Below, in pieces: positions 39,901 through 51,420 of a DNA stretch of 64,000 nucleotides. Position 1 is the stretch's first letter. Every line of letters starts with the position of its first letter. A program made the position numbers and the translations under genes. The notes under the pieces are model-generated. The model was given only the letters and a program-made list of their open reading frames with translations. It was not told the DNA's origin and did not search any database. Origin of the DNA: Colletotrichum lupini (taxonomy: Eukaryota; Ascomycota; Sordariomycetes; Glomerellales; Glomerellaceae); NCBI RefSeq assembly GCF_023278565.1, contig NC_064672.1, forward strand, positions 1,860,001-1,924,000, written 5' to 3'.

Positions 39901-42900
39901 GGGAATTAATATACCGGTATTATAAATTAATATACCGGCGTCGCTTTTATATTAATATTACTATTTTACTTTTTAATTAGTCTAAGAAAATAATACCTCC
40001 CTATAAAAATAGTAAGAATAACTATATTAATATAGCTATTCTTATTATTCTCTCTAACCTAAGCTCTAGTTTAAGATTTCTAAAGATAAGAATACTATTA
40101 TAACTTACGTACTCGTTTAAAACTATTATATTACTTATTTAAAATATATAAATCTTAAATTAGTTAGTAATATAAGCTTTTATAAATTTTAAATAAATAA
40201 GGCTTTTTTTTATTACATATTTAAAATATATAAAAAGTAAATTATAATAACGTCCGCTTAATTACCCTTTTTAACGTAGTTATAATAATTTATTATTATT
40301 ATAAACTACTTTTTATTAGCTCTATTTTTTTTAAATACTAAGTTATATTAGTTATTTACTTATATAATTCCCTATTATCCTCCCCTTATTAAGAACGCTA
40401 AACTAACTCCTTATTTATTATTAAAATAAGCTTAATATTTAGTTTTAACTTTATTAATTTTCTTTTTTTATAAACCTAGTTAGTATTAATTAATTTTTAT
40501 TTCTAAATAAGTAGCCTCGCTTCTTATTACTTATACCTTAATTATTATAAATAATACGAGCTTAATTAACTAACTAGCCTTTTTTAAATAAGGCTAGGTA
40601 TAATAAAATAAGCTATACTATATTCTTTAACCTATTATAAAAAAATATAATAATTTTAAAATTAAAGATCTAATAATATAAATTTAAAAAAGACGTTTTT
40701 TAAAAATATTACTAAGAATATACTTTTTATTTATTAAAAATAGTTAAATTTAATATTTTAAAATAGATTTTATAATAATATAAAATACTTAGCTTAATTA
40801 AAATAATATAATTTAAATTATAAAATCTAAGAAGGTCTAGAAATAGCCTCTTATTAAATAATATTACTTTTTTTATAAACCGGCCTTATATCCTAATTAA
40901 AATAAAATATTTTAAAAAAAGTATTATTTAAAGTTTATTTAAATATTTAAAATAAGTATTTATATACTCTTAGTTTATAAGTACCTCGTTCTCTATATAA
41001 ACTCAGTAAAAGTATAGTTCTTAATTACTAATTATATTTTATATAATATTAATAAGCTAATATAAGTAATTAAGATTATTTAAAAAATAACCCTTAATAT
41101 TATTATTATTTAATTTAATATTAAAAATAATACGAGTATTAAAGTTCTAATATTTTTAAATAAAGTAATAAGCCTACTATATTTTTAAAAATAAGTATAT
41201 TACGTAAAAATACTAAAAAATTAGGTATTAGTTATTAAACTCTTTATAAAGCTTAGTCTAGGCTTTTTTAAAAATATACTTAGTTTTAATAAAAATAATA
41301 AGCTTTTATATTATAAAGACCTTATAATATATATAAAAAGGGGGCTTATTAATAAGTATATTAATATAAGCTTTATTTTAATTATTTAGTATAGCTATTA
41401 TTTATATTAATAGCTAATATCCCTTATTATTAAACTTATTATTATTATTACTATAGCTACGGTCCTTAACCTATTTTTACTTAGCCTTAAGTATAATATT
41501 TAAGTTAATATAATAAATGTAAAGTTATTATTAAACGTCCGGGAACTATTCGTTTAGTATAGTTTTTATTTATTTATTATAGTTTATAATAATAATAATA
41601 AGGTAACGGACTAAGTATTAGTTTATAAATTAGTAAATACTTATTAAAAAAAACTAAAAGCCTTCTAGTCTCTCGTTATTAATAAGGCTAAATATAATAT
41701 TATAAATAGATTTAAAATAGGTCTAGTTAATAACTTCAAAAAAAGGAGCTTAAAGTAATTAATATTATAAGTATTATTAAAGCTAATTACCTTAGGGAAT
41801 CGCTTTTATATTTAGAAATAGTAAAAAAAGGTTTAAATAAAGCTAATAAGGTAGTTTAGCTCGTCGTTTACTTATTTTACTATATATAAGATATCTCGCT
41901 TATTAAATAGCTTAATTAATATTATAATTAGTAAATATTTAACTAGTTTTCTTTAGTTTATATAAGCCCTAATATTATAAATATATTATTAAATAAATAA
42001 GGATTTTAAAAACTATTTTTAAATAATAATACGTATATTACGAGCCCGAATCCTAACTTATTAGTTTATAGTTTTAATAATATCCTTAACTATTTTAATA
42101 AGCTTATAATATAACAAGTATATAGAGGTTTTAAAGCTAGGGTTATAATTATATTAATTATATTAAGAGTTTAAATAATAATATAATAACTACTTATCCT
42201 CTTCTTAAGCCTCGGTAATAACTTATTATTTATAACTATATTTATAAAACTTATATTATTAAATATTAACGCTTTATATAAGCCTAGGCTTATTAAAACG
42301 ATTATATTAAAAAGTATATTAAATAATTTAGCCTCGAGCTTTATACCTATTTTATTTTATAATACTAAGTTTATTAGTTTTTATAAAATTATTAACTTAA
42401 TTAAAAAGAGTTTTATAAGTTTATTTTAACTTATTAAAAATTAATAAGTTTAGGGTTTTAATTATAAAAAGAAAAAGATCGGTTACTTAGAGTATAATAA
42501 GAAGTGATAGTTTAAAAAGACGCTTCGCTTTAAATAAAAAATAGCTATAGGGGTAAATAAAATGATAAGTTAACTTAGGGACCCTATATTTATTATTATT
42601 AATAAATATATTTTTATTATTAAAGTAGTATTATTATCAGTTATTAATTAGTTTTAATAACCTATTTAATAAGCTAAGAAATATTATTAAACTACTTTAT
42701 TATAAAATAAAAAAGTTATTAAGATTATTTACTAAAGAGAGAGGGTTTATATTTTAAAAAAGGTTATAAAAAAGTAGTCCACTAGGTTTTTATTATTCTC
42801 TTAGGGAAATAGTAAATAAAATATAATATAAGCTCTATATTAAAATAGTTATTTATAAAAGGTTATATATTTTATAATATACTAGCTAAGAGCTTAGTAA

Positions 42901-43332
42901 TAAAGTCGTATTATTTTTTAAGATTATTAATTTTATAAAATTAGTTAATGCTAAAATAACTACTTTTTAAAAAAGGAAATAATAATAATTAGTTAAATAA
43001 TAATAAGAGACCGTAATTAATTAATAGTCGTTTTTATAAAAAAAGAAGTTTTTTAATAAGGGTATTATTTTAAAATTAGCCTTAGGGAACGGTTTTAATT
43101 TTAATTATAAAAGCTATTATGAATAAATATTATAAGCTAAACTTTAAGGCTTAATAATATAACCTAAATATAAAAAGAATAAAGGAATAAAAGCTTAGGA
43201 TATTTTATAAGTATTTAATAAAATCTAACTATATTAATAAAAGTTTTTTAAACTAATTAAAAAGTAAAATAGCGACGCTAGTATAAAAGCGACGCTAGTA
43301 TATTAATTTATAACGCTAGTATATTAATTCCC
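39901..43332. mobile_element. hAT-like TIR DNA transposon, copy c (uninterrupted, 3,432 bp)
   Basis: Perfect 8-bp duplication TATAAAAA (39,893-39,900; 43,333-43,340). Ends GGGAATTAAT and ATTAATTCCC are intact inverted repeats. Orientation is opposite to copies a and b. It is the only copy without a nested insertion and so gives the element's true length. No transposase domain readable by eye. Confidence 0.85.
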
Positions 43333-43539
43333 TATAAAAAATAAAAAAGAAGAGGCGGACCCCTTATATAACGATAATTAAGTTACTTATAACCTTATAA
43401 TAACTAACTTATTAAAGTACTTATAACCCTAAACCGACGTTTTTAATAAAGTAACTAGCAATATACTTACGCTTTATAAACTATATAATTATAAAATCGA
43501 GCTCTTAAATAATAATAAAGAAAAGCTACCTTATTACTT

Positions 43540-44430
43540 TTTATATAAATAGTTAGTACTAGAGCTAGAGGGTATAAAAGCCTATTTATTAAAGTATTTA
43601 TAAAAGGGATTTATTAAGCTAAATAATACTCCTTTTATATTATTAATATTGTTTATAAAACAGTATAATAATAATTTGCGCTTTTATATTAACTTTTATA
43701 AACTAGATAAAGTTATAAAGAAAAACCGCTACTTATTACTACTTATTAATAAAACCCTCGCGTAGCTAAGTAGAGTAAAAGTATTTATTAAATTAAATAT
43801 TAAATAGGCTTTTTATTATATTCGCCTTACCTTAGCCTCTAAGGACTTAATAACGTTTAAAACTTATTATAGGGTATATAAATATAAAGTAGTACTTTTT
43901 AAGCTTTATAACGGGCTTATTATATACTGATAATATATAAATAAAATATTAATAAAGTACTTAAATAACTTCTATATAATATATATAAATAATATCCTAA
44001 TTTTCTTAAATAACCCCCTTTAATACTAAGAATACGTTACTAAAATACTAAATTATTTATAAAGAATAAGCTTATAAGTAGATATTAAGAAATACGAATT
44101 TAACGTTATTTTTATAAAGTACTTAGGCTTCGTAGTTTTTATAAAAAATATATAGCTTAATAAAAAAAAGGTTTTTATAATTAAAAACTAAAAGCTACTT
44201 ATATTACTTAAGGGTATTTAATTTTTCTTTAGGTTCTATAACTTTTATAAAAGACTTATAAGGAATTACGGCTACTTAGCTAGGCTATTTATAAAATTAA
44301 TAAATAAAGGAGTTTTTTTTAACTTTAATACTAATTACGAAACGGCTTTTAAAGTTATAAAGCTAGTACTAATATTAGTACTAATCCTCTATTACTTTAA
44401 GCTAAAATTATTAATATAGTTAAAAACCGA
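43540..44430 (+). pseudogene. Reverse transcriptase domain of family-1 gypsy copy 1, RIP-inactivated
   Basis: Reads, with stops as ancestral Gln/Trp, L-K-Y-L-x-K-G-F-I, then a linker, K-N-R-Y-L-L, K-L-N-I-K-Q-A-F, F-K-L-Y-N-G-L-I, and Y-I-N-N at 43,982-43,993, then K-Y-L-G-F-V-V. This is the box order of Ty3/gypsy RT. Both catalytic Asp codons now encode Asn (GAC/GAT to AAT), the expected G-to-A change. Confidence 0.8.
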
Positions 44431-46605
44431 CACTTTTAACTTAGTATATACTAAAGTATTATTATAATAATAAGAGGATAATAAGTTATAGTACTTAGTA
44501 ACTTTTTATTTAAAAATAATAAGTAGTATAGAGCTTAATTATACTATTTATAATAAAAAATATTAATAATAATATTATATTTAAAAGAATAGCGCGCAGA
44601 GTTTATAAATTATAAGTATAAGTTCGATATTATTATAAACTATTAACTATTACTATTCTTTATAATTAAGCGCTTATTTAATTTATAATAAGCTTACTAA
44701 GTTAGTATATTAATAAACTTTAATTTTTAAATTTATTATTACTTAAGGAAAGAGAACGTACTAATTAATATTTATTATAAAAAATAGAGGATATTTATAC
44801 TTAGTAAGTATTAAAAGAGGCTAATAGGACCTAAGTCCTTTTATTATTAAGATTACTATTTTTTAATATTATAATAGAGCTATAAGCGTTATTAAGTACT
44901 ATAATTAGTTAACTATAACTTATAATTAGCTCGCTCTTATTAAAAAACGAGCTCTAGGGGTACTTATTAATAAAAAAGATTCTAAAGCTTAATAAAAACC
45001 TTATTATAGCGTCTCTTATATTAATATAAATACTAATAACTAAAGGGTATAAGCACTAGTTTATTTAAAATAATAAATTATTAATAATAAATAAAAAGCT
45101 CGTAGTACTTAAAAAAAAAGAACTTTTATATTATAATTATTTATAAAGTTTATAAATAAAAGCTCTTTACTTACTTAGGGTATAATAAAGTTATAAAAAT
45201 AATTAAATAATAATATTACTAGCCGGGCCTAACGGTAAATACTTATTAATACGTATAGAACTACTATATTTATTACTAATTATAAACGCTATATAATAAG
45301 CCCCTAAGGGAGCTAAGGCTACTTTTAATACTTAACTACCCATAATAGTATATTTCTATTAACTTTATAACTATCCTTACTAATTAAAAAGGATTTAATA
45401 ATATTTAAGTAATAATAAACTATTTAAATAAAAAAGTAATATCTATTTTTTATTATAAAACTATTATAATAAAAAATATAAGCTAAATATTTTATAAAAG
45501 GGTACTACTTATTTTCGGTTTACTAAAGATTATTATATTAGACCGAGGCCCTTAATTTATCTCTAACTTTTAGGGAGAGCTTTATAAAATTTACGGGGTT
45601 AAGTTATAATTATTAATAGCTAACTACTCCTAAATAAACGGCTAAATAGAAATACTAAACTAATATATTTTATAATAATTAAGATTATTAATTAACTAAT
45701 ATTAAAATAACTAGAGTAATATACTATTTAAAGTTAATTTTACTTATATTACTTAGCTTAGTAAGACTATAGGGTTATTATTATATAAAGTAAAATTTAA
45801 TTGTTAGCTACGGCTCTTTTTTAATTAATCTAAACGAACCTATTAATTTAGTTCTATAAAAGAAAAGCTAAACTATATTAATACGTAGTATATAGCTTAG
45901 GGGATATATAAGGCCTAAGAGACTACTAGAGGTAATATAAAAGTTATTTAGGTATAATATAAAAAGTATACCGACTATTACCGGCGCTTAAATAACTTAA
46001 AACTAAAAAACCGGGTTTTTATTAATACTTCGTATTAAAAGTTTATTAATATAAATAAATTATAATAGTTATAAACTAGGCTATAGCTTATTATTAGCGC
46101 TAAATAAGGGGGTATATAAATTATAAAACTATTAATAAATAACTAAATATACCTAGTTTTTTACCTAAATAAGCTAAAAAAAGCTATTAACGACTTACTA
46201 CCCGAGCAAAACTAAGACCTATTATTATTAATTACTAATAATAATAGTAAATTAAAATACGAGGTCTTAGAGGTCGTTAAATTATGCTTATATAAAAGAA
46301 AACTATAATACTAAGTAAATTAAAAAGAGTATAATATAAATCTAACTTAATCCGATATAAAGAGCTTTAGGTATATATTAATAGCGCTCTAAATATTTTA
46401 TTATTAATACTTAATTACTAAGGGCCCGCTACGGAACTTAAATATATAAATAAAAACTATTACGGTTAGTAATTTATTATTACTAAGGGATAACGATAAT
46501 ATAATAATAATAATTATAGTTATAAATTTACTAAAATAAGGGGTAATTTAGAGGTTTATTTTTTAGCGCTATAAATAGTACCTTTTAATATAGAGGGAGG
46601 GGTAA

Positions 46606-46828
46606 TATTATAATAATAAGTACTAGGGCCCTATAGGCCCTATAACTTAGCCTTAGGCTACGAGGCTAAGCTCTTAATAATTACGTAATAAGCTAGACCG
46701 CTAGGCCTAAAGGGCTAGCTTACTAATTTCTATTTACTATTCTATTTTTTCCTTTTTTATATTAAGTTTTTAGTTAATTAAGTTAATATAGTAGCGTTCC
46801 GACCTACCTCGAGATCCCTTTCGTAATA
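46606..46828 (+). repeat. 3' LTR of family-1 gypsy, copy 1 (223 bp)
   Basis: Preceded by the purine-rich tract and a GTAA spacer. Ends GTAATA followed by the TAAT duplication. Aligns base for base with the other three family-1 LTRs apart from C/T and G/A changes and small gaps. Confidence 0.87.
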
Positions 46829-46839
46829 TAATTAGCTAA

Positions 46840-46925
46840 AAATTTACCTAGGGATCTATTAATAACTAAGTACCTACTATTATGCACGGGACTCTTACCT
46901 CAACTAGGGGGGGTTATTATCAGTT
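46840..46925 (-). repeat. Right terminal inverted repeat of the 45-kb nest
   Basis: Reverse-complement partner of 1,771-1,855. It keeps several TG/CA dinucleotides (GTGCATAAT on the minus strand) lost in the left copy, so it is the better guide to the ancestral end. Ordinary GC-balanced DNA starts immediately after it. Confidence 0.8.
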
Positions 46926-49453
46926 TATCGAATCACTCAGCTTCACTGATGCCACTGGATGCTCCGCCCAAGAGCGCGCCAGTTAGAAGCGAATAGCGCC
47001 CGACTTCCCCTGTGCTGATAGTTGATTAACGCTGCGGAGTCTTCGCCAAGAGCCGCAACTAGGAAGCTCGGCTTGCTTCGTTGACTGGGGTCAACTGCCG
47101 TTTAACGTTTGACTAATTCAAGCGAAGGAAGAGGGGCGCGTCTGGACGGGGCCTCTCGGGGATGATAGTGAAGTCAAGTGGCTGAGGGATTGAGGAATCT
47201 AGGGGCAGCGAGAGAAGGAGGGAGAGGAAAAGGCCGGATGGGCTCGGTGCCGCCCGATCGCGTGACTCGCGTAATCATACTCAATGGCAGGCTTCATATT
47301 CAGCAGTAGCAAGCAGGATATCTGCCTCTTTCTCGTCCGTGCAACGTATCTCTGTCTTCCTCTCTTGGTCTTCTCGTGAGGTTCCGGGTTAGCAATCCCC
47401 CCGTGCGGGCCGTGGGCGGCGGCACCGGCAGAGACATTGATGAGGCTTGAGAAGAAAGAACGTGAGGGGCAAACGAGAGATGACGGCATGCCGCATGCCC
47501 GTCTTGGAACCAGCGGTGGATGTTTTCCGTCCCGGCCATAGCTTCCCCTGATATTTCTCGGCACTGCGCAGACATCGCAGATATTCTGGGGCCAGGCCGG
47601 TACGGTGGAGGGAAATAGGAAGGAGATAAATTACCTAGCCGCGCTAAGGGGTATTCGCTCAGACTCCGCTGATGTGGCATCACAATGGTCGGCCATTCGA
47701 AAAGAGCTTCTTGGACATCTTCCCACGGTAGTCTCGCGGGGGGCCGAGGTGTCGTGCTCGGATTCGATTTTCCCACTTATTCACTGGGACTATTATGCAG
47801 CTAGATCGTCTGTTCTGCCTTTTTGATGTCAGCGTAGTTTATGTTAGAGTACAGAACCACAACGGCCCGGTGGGTTGAATTCGAGAACCACATAATTAGT
47901 GCGTCCATGCGTGGCATGTGAAGACTCCATCGATCCTCGAGGCCCCATTTGACGAGGTCCATTTCTAGGTTGCCAAGCAACAGGCTCTGTGGGGCCGATA
48001 GGGACTGGGTTCGGCTTGGCATAGATATTACAGTGTCAGCATGTTGCTGTGCAAGAAGTTGAAGTCATCACGACCTTGTGTTTGGGTTGAAAGCTCCCAA
48101 GCTTCATAGTGTCGTCCATGAGGCTCTGCAAGACTCTCGGATCCCGGATCAACTGTTCGTTTCTGAAGCTAAGGTAGAGAATAAGGTCCATGTAACCTGC
48201 GGTACTGGTGGGTTGCACTGCCTAATCGGACAGGCTGATGTCTGGGACTCTGGGAGCAAACCGATAACCTCCCACATGCCGGCTAACCAGACGGCCCCCC
48301 CAGTCGCTGTATGCAATGCGACGATAGATCCCTCCGGGTGAAAAATGCTTCAGTGACCACGAAGCCAAAGATACATTCTCAATGCCTGAAGAATTCGGGT
48401 CGCTGAACTGACTATGGTCTCAACTGGAGCTCGTTTCTCCGTGCGCGAGGCTCATTCTTTTGAGTATAATCGGCAATTCATTCCTTTACACAATGCGCCT
48501 ATTCTACGAGAAACGCGACCGCGTGCAAAGCTTGAAAATGCGCCTGAGGAGGGTTCTTGAGTATCGCGGCGGAAGATAGGAAATTTCTTTTAGTTGGCAA
48601 CCCCATGTCTAGGGCGCTGTGAATAGCGCTGCGCTCTATCCGCATTCTGCAACCTGCCAGACTACTGGGATTACAATAAAGGAAGCCGCCCTATCCAGAG
48701 AATCGGGTCAGAGCACACTTCTGGCAACCTCTTTTTAGCCTTACAAGATAAGCTTGCATGCGTGTCGCGCCTTTGACTGGGCCCCCAGCGTCGGATTGCA
48801 GGCATTCACTCTAGATCTCGATTACTGATCCCGGCCGAAGTAGACAAAATTTGAATTGATGAGCAAGTTTCGAGCACATTCGATATTGAAAAGGCTGCGT
48901 GACTATTTGATTTACCTAGTATGGTGCAAGTAGAATAGAACGAAACTTGTACACTTCGATCGCTTGGGAACAAAACAAACGTAACGAAGATTTATAAGTG
49001 GTCACAGACAACTAGAATCTGGATCGCCAGTCAGATAACATAAGATATTGACGTATTCCGCATACCTCGATAGTTGTATCGGTGGCTTATTTAGTCCGTC
49101 TGGGGTATTCTGTAGCAATGAATCGAAGTAGTCAAGTCCATGTCGAACGTTTTGAAGATATCCCAAATATAGTCACCAAATTTAGTTGAGAGCTTGTTGT
49201 CAACACCAGACGACATCATCTATTATATTCTTGGAGTCTGAATACAGGCTTGTTGATATCTAGAATTCTAAGCTTGACAACAATGCAGCTCAAGTCCACG
49301 AACACTTTGCTTTCGGTAACTGCTTGGTACATTTGAAGATGCTCAAACACGAAACAGCCGATAATCCTCGGACAGAATCCCATAGTCCATCTTGAGAGGT
49401 TCTTTGGGTCTTTAATATTATATGGAGGCAATCTGAATCTCGTATTTACTCTT
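46926..49453. other. Intergenic DNA, no gene recognised
   Basis: Base composition returns to normal at 46,926. Open frames such as 47,300-47,776 (minus, 158 codons) and 48,036-48,218 (minus) have no recognisable domain and no intron-joined extension that I could build. Gene relics may be present but I cannot support one. Confidence 0.5.
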
Positions 49454-50297
49454 TCAGGTGGAGGCATCCGCACCCGAAGCTCCTTTGAGGTTGTCTTTGG
49501 TGTGATTACTTGCGTTACCCTCGAGCTGAATAAGAAAGTCAGAAGTCAATAAATCACCTCGCTCGTAACTTTGCGAGTTTTGAAAGGCACTTAACTTACC
49601 CCAATGAGCATACGCTTATCTCCAGGTACAATCATCTCGAAGCGATCGTTTATGATACCGTACTCGAAGTACCCTAGTCGGGCAATTGGATTCGTCTTGG
49701 AGACATCAATCCTCCCATCCGTCAAGACGCTGTCATCAATATGAACGCCGACAACTTTGCCGAAAATAACATCGACAGTTCCCATTGGCGGTTTCCCGGG
49801 AAGGCGCACTGTCTGCATATACTCGCACTCGAAGCGGACAGGCGAATCGGCTACCATGGGTACGGACGTTTTCAGACTCTTTGACCAAGTCTTCTTTAGG
49901 CCAGCTCTCTCAAACTCGTCCTCGTTGGGGCCGATGGCTTCCGCCGAGATGTTGACGCTCTCCCGGAGGGGGTACGTTGCGAGCTGCCAGCAGAAGCTTC
50001 CGGTACGCTCAATGTTATTGACGGTATCTTTTCGGTCTTCAGCGTATGTTTGGTTCGCGCTGAACATGACCATGGGCGGGTCAAAGCTGACGTTTGTGAA
50101 CTGGCTGTAGGGGGCTAGGTTGTGCTCGCCTTCGGGTGAGACGGATGAGATCCATCCAATCGCACGAGGTACTACGCATGCCTAGACACGTATGTTCAGC
50201 GGGAAAGTCGATAGCGTCTTTTGGGATGCGATTGGCAACTCACTTTAAATGGATCATATGGTAAACCGTGATCATCAACACCGGGCTGGTAAAACAT
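49454..50297 (-). CDS. Flavin reductase-like (FMN-binding split-barrel) protein, 235 aa
   Basis: Three exons on the minus strand: 50,297-50,244, 50,181-49,600 and 49,525-49,454. Introns are 62 bp (GTGAGT..CTAG) and 74 bp (GTAAGT..CAG), both phase 0. The protein starts MFYQPGVDDHGLPYDPFKAC. The flavin reductase-like domain begins at about residue 20, with V-P-R-A-I-G-W-I-S-S and E-G-E-H-N-L-A-P-Y-S at about residues 22-42, then the S-F-D-P-P-M-V-M-F strand. This is the FMN-binding pattern of the DIM6/NTAB-type family, whose members reduce flavin with NAD(P)H or bind FMN in larger oxidoreductases. No signal peptide, so probably cytosolic. Length fits the family (about 220-250 aa). The substrate is unknown, and no monooxygenase partner lies nearby. 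Confidence 0.87.
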
Positions 50298-51017
50298 TGT
50301 AAACTAGGTTGTGAAAGTCGAAAAAATGCTCAATGAACTCTAAGCGTGAAAGGTTACCCGAAGATCGAAAGTTCAGTGAGTCTATGTAGTTTACCTCTTG
50401 GCAATTTATAACCAAAGTCAGGTTGAAGTCCGAATTTCCCTTGGTCAGTGAAGCCAACTGATGAAGTGAGGGGTCTATTGAACTCCCGCCGTCGTCCGAC
50501 ACTCGGAACCGTTTGACGTCACTGGGTCGGAGTATTCGGCGCTTCAGTAGCTGCGCTTTCGGACAGTTCGGGCCCAATTTCACATGCCCACTTGCCGATT
50601 TGCCGTAATACCTGACTGAGAACCAAACAACTGTCCACCGTAAAGACGAAGTGAACCCTTGAAATATCTTGTTTGTAGACTTTCATCATTTTTCCTGGCT
50701 CTTATTCCATCATGATCGCTGGCCTGTGCACAGCTTCCAACGGCGTGAATGCCGACTCAAGTAAAGTATTCAACACACAGCACCAGGGACCACGGAACAA
50801 TCCCCAGCAAGCAGTTTCACATGACCTAAGGCGTGGTGCCATCGAACATCGTAAACCTGGTAGTACATCAAGTCTCGTGGAGGTAGGTAAAATCAAGACT
50901 GATTTATAGTGGTATCTTAAGTGAGCGCTACTGAGTTCAAAGAGTCGGGCGACATTTGACGGGATAGTAGATATACCCTGCAAGCCCTCATCGGCAACAA
51001 CTCGTCCTCTTAACCAT
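50298..51017. other. Intergenic DNA between two minus-strand genes
   Basis: Contains the promoter of the flavin reductase-like gene and the 3' region of the small secreted protein gene. No supported gene; the short frames on both strands lack domains. Confidence 0.5.
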
Positions 51018-51420
51018 CTAGGCCACCCAAGCTTGAGGATCGACGGCTCTAGGCTTCGGAGTAGCTTGTGCCGTAGCGGCGGGCGACGACACGGAGCTGG
51101 TGGACCCGCCGGAGGTGGTGTCGACGATACAGTCGCCCTTGGCCCCGGCTTCGACCTTTGTGCACTCGTCGTTTGTAAATCTGGAGGGCACCTTGACGCA
51201 CAAGCCTGCGCTCTCAATCTCTCCGCCCTTGGAGGTACACAGGCTTGAGATACCTTCCAGGCTTACGTCAAAATTGCTTGCACTCGCGCAACGGCAACGG
51301 AAGATCTCTTGGGAGACTGCTGCACTGTAAGTCGATTAATATGTGCGTTTTTTTCAAAATACAGAGCGAGTGTACTTGCCCCAAGAAGGCCACGGTCATT
51401 GTAAGGACGGATGGCTTCAT
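51018..51420 (-). CDS. Small secreted cysteine-containing protein, 115 aa, effector-like
   Basis: Two exons on the minus strand: 51,420-51,380 (41 nt) and 51,324-51,018 (307 nt). They are joined across a 55-bp intron with a GC donor (GCAAGT) and TTACAG acceptor. The GC donor gives phase 2 and restores one open frame. The GT two bases later (GTACAC) would run into a TGA after about 19 codons. The product starts with a signal peptide (MKPSVLTMTVAFLGAAVSQ). Six cysteines follow in the pattern R-C-R-C, S-L-C, G-L-C, D-E-C, G-D-C (about residues 23-85). It ends in a Ser/Thr/Ala/Pro-rich tail. No family recognised. Size, secretion and cysteines fit candidate effectors or small cell-surface proteins. 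A TATA-like ATAAATA lies at about 51,571. No cDNA support, so the intron is a prediction. Confidence 0.62.

Larger units (their letters stand above)
15596..46828 (+). mobile_element. Ty3/gypsy LTR retrotransposon split by nested insertions (family 1, copy 1)
   Basis: 5' LTR 15,596-15,813, 3' LTR 46,606-46,828, target duplication TAAT (15,592-15,595; 46,829-46,832). Own sequence lies in 15,596-16,640, 34,847-35,763, 39,333-39,900 and 43,341-46,828. Removing the large gypsy and two hAT-like elements with their duplications leaves about 6.0 kb, close to the 6,163-bp sister at 20,164-26,326. The reverse transcriptase is readable at about 43,540-44,430 when RIP stops are ignored (KNRYLLLLINKTLAQLS, then KLNIKQAFYYIRL). 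The catalytic YxDD box reads Y-I-N-N at 43,982-43,993. Polypurine tract GAGGGAGGGG at 46,593-46,602. Dead in all frames. Confidence 0.87.
1771..46925. mobile_element. 45-kb RIP-mutated transposon nest capped by inverted repeats
   Basis: From 1,771 to 46,925 the DNA is very AT-rich. CpA and TpG are nearly absent while TpA and CpG remain, the product of RIP (C-to-T at CpA on both strands). The first ~85 bp (1,771-1,855) is the reverse complement of the last ~86 bp (46,840-46,925), differing mostly by C/T or G/A. A TA dinucleotide flanks each end (1,769-1,770; 46,926-46,927), consistent with a TA target duplication. The outermost unit is therefore probably one TIR DNA transposon that later received all other insertions. 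Its own sequence (about 1,856-2,847, 5,051-5,842, 11,757-15,595, 46,833-46,839) has no domain I recognise. Tc1/mariner is suggested only by the TA target. Confidence 0.72.

Noticed and set aside
1771..46925. Centromere or telomere-proximal DNA
   Set aside because: No telomeric repeats. The block is fully explained by nested transposons with ordinary genes on either side, although a pericentromeric position cannot be excluded from 64 kb.
47300..47776. 158-codon minus-strand frame as a gene
   Set aside because: Proline/arginine-rich, overlapped by another long frame, no family or splice extension recognised.
51018..51420. GT-AG intron for the small secreted protein (donor GTACAC)
   Set aside because: Joining in phase 0 runs into a TGA after about 19 codons and loses the cysteine-containing frame.
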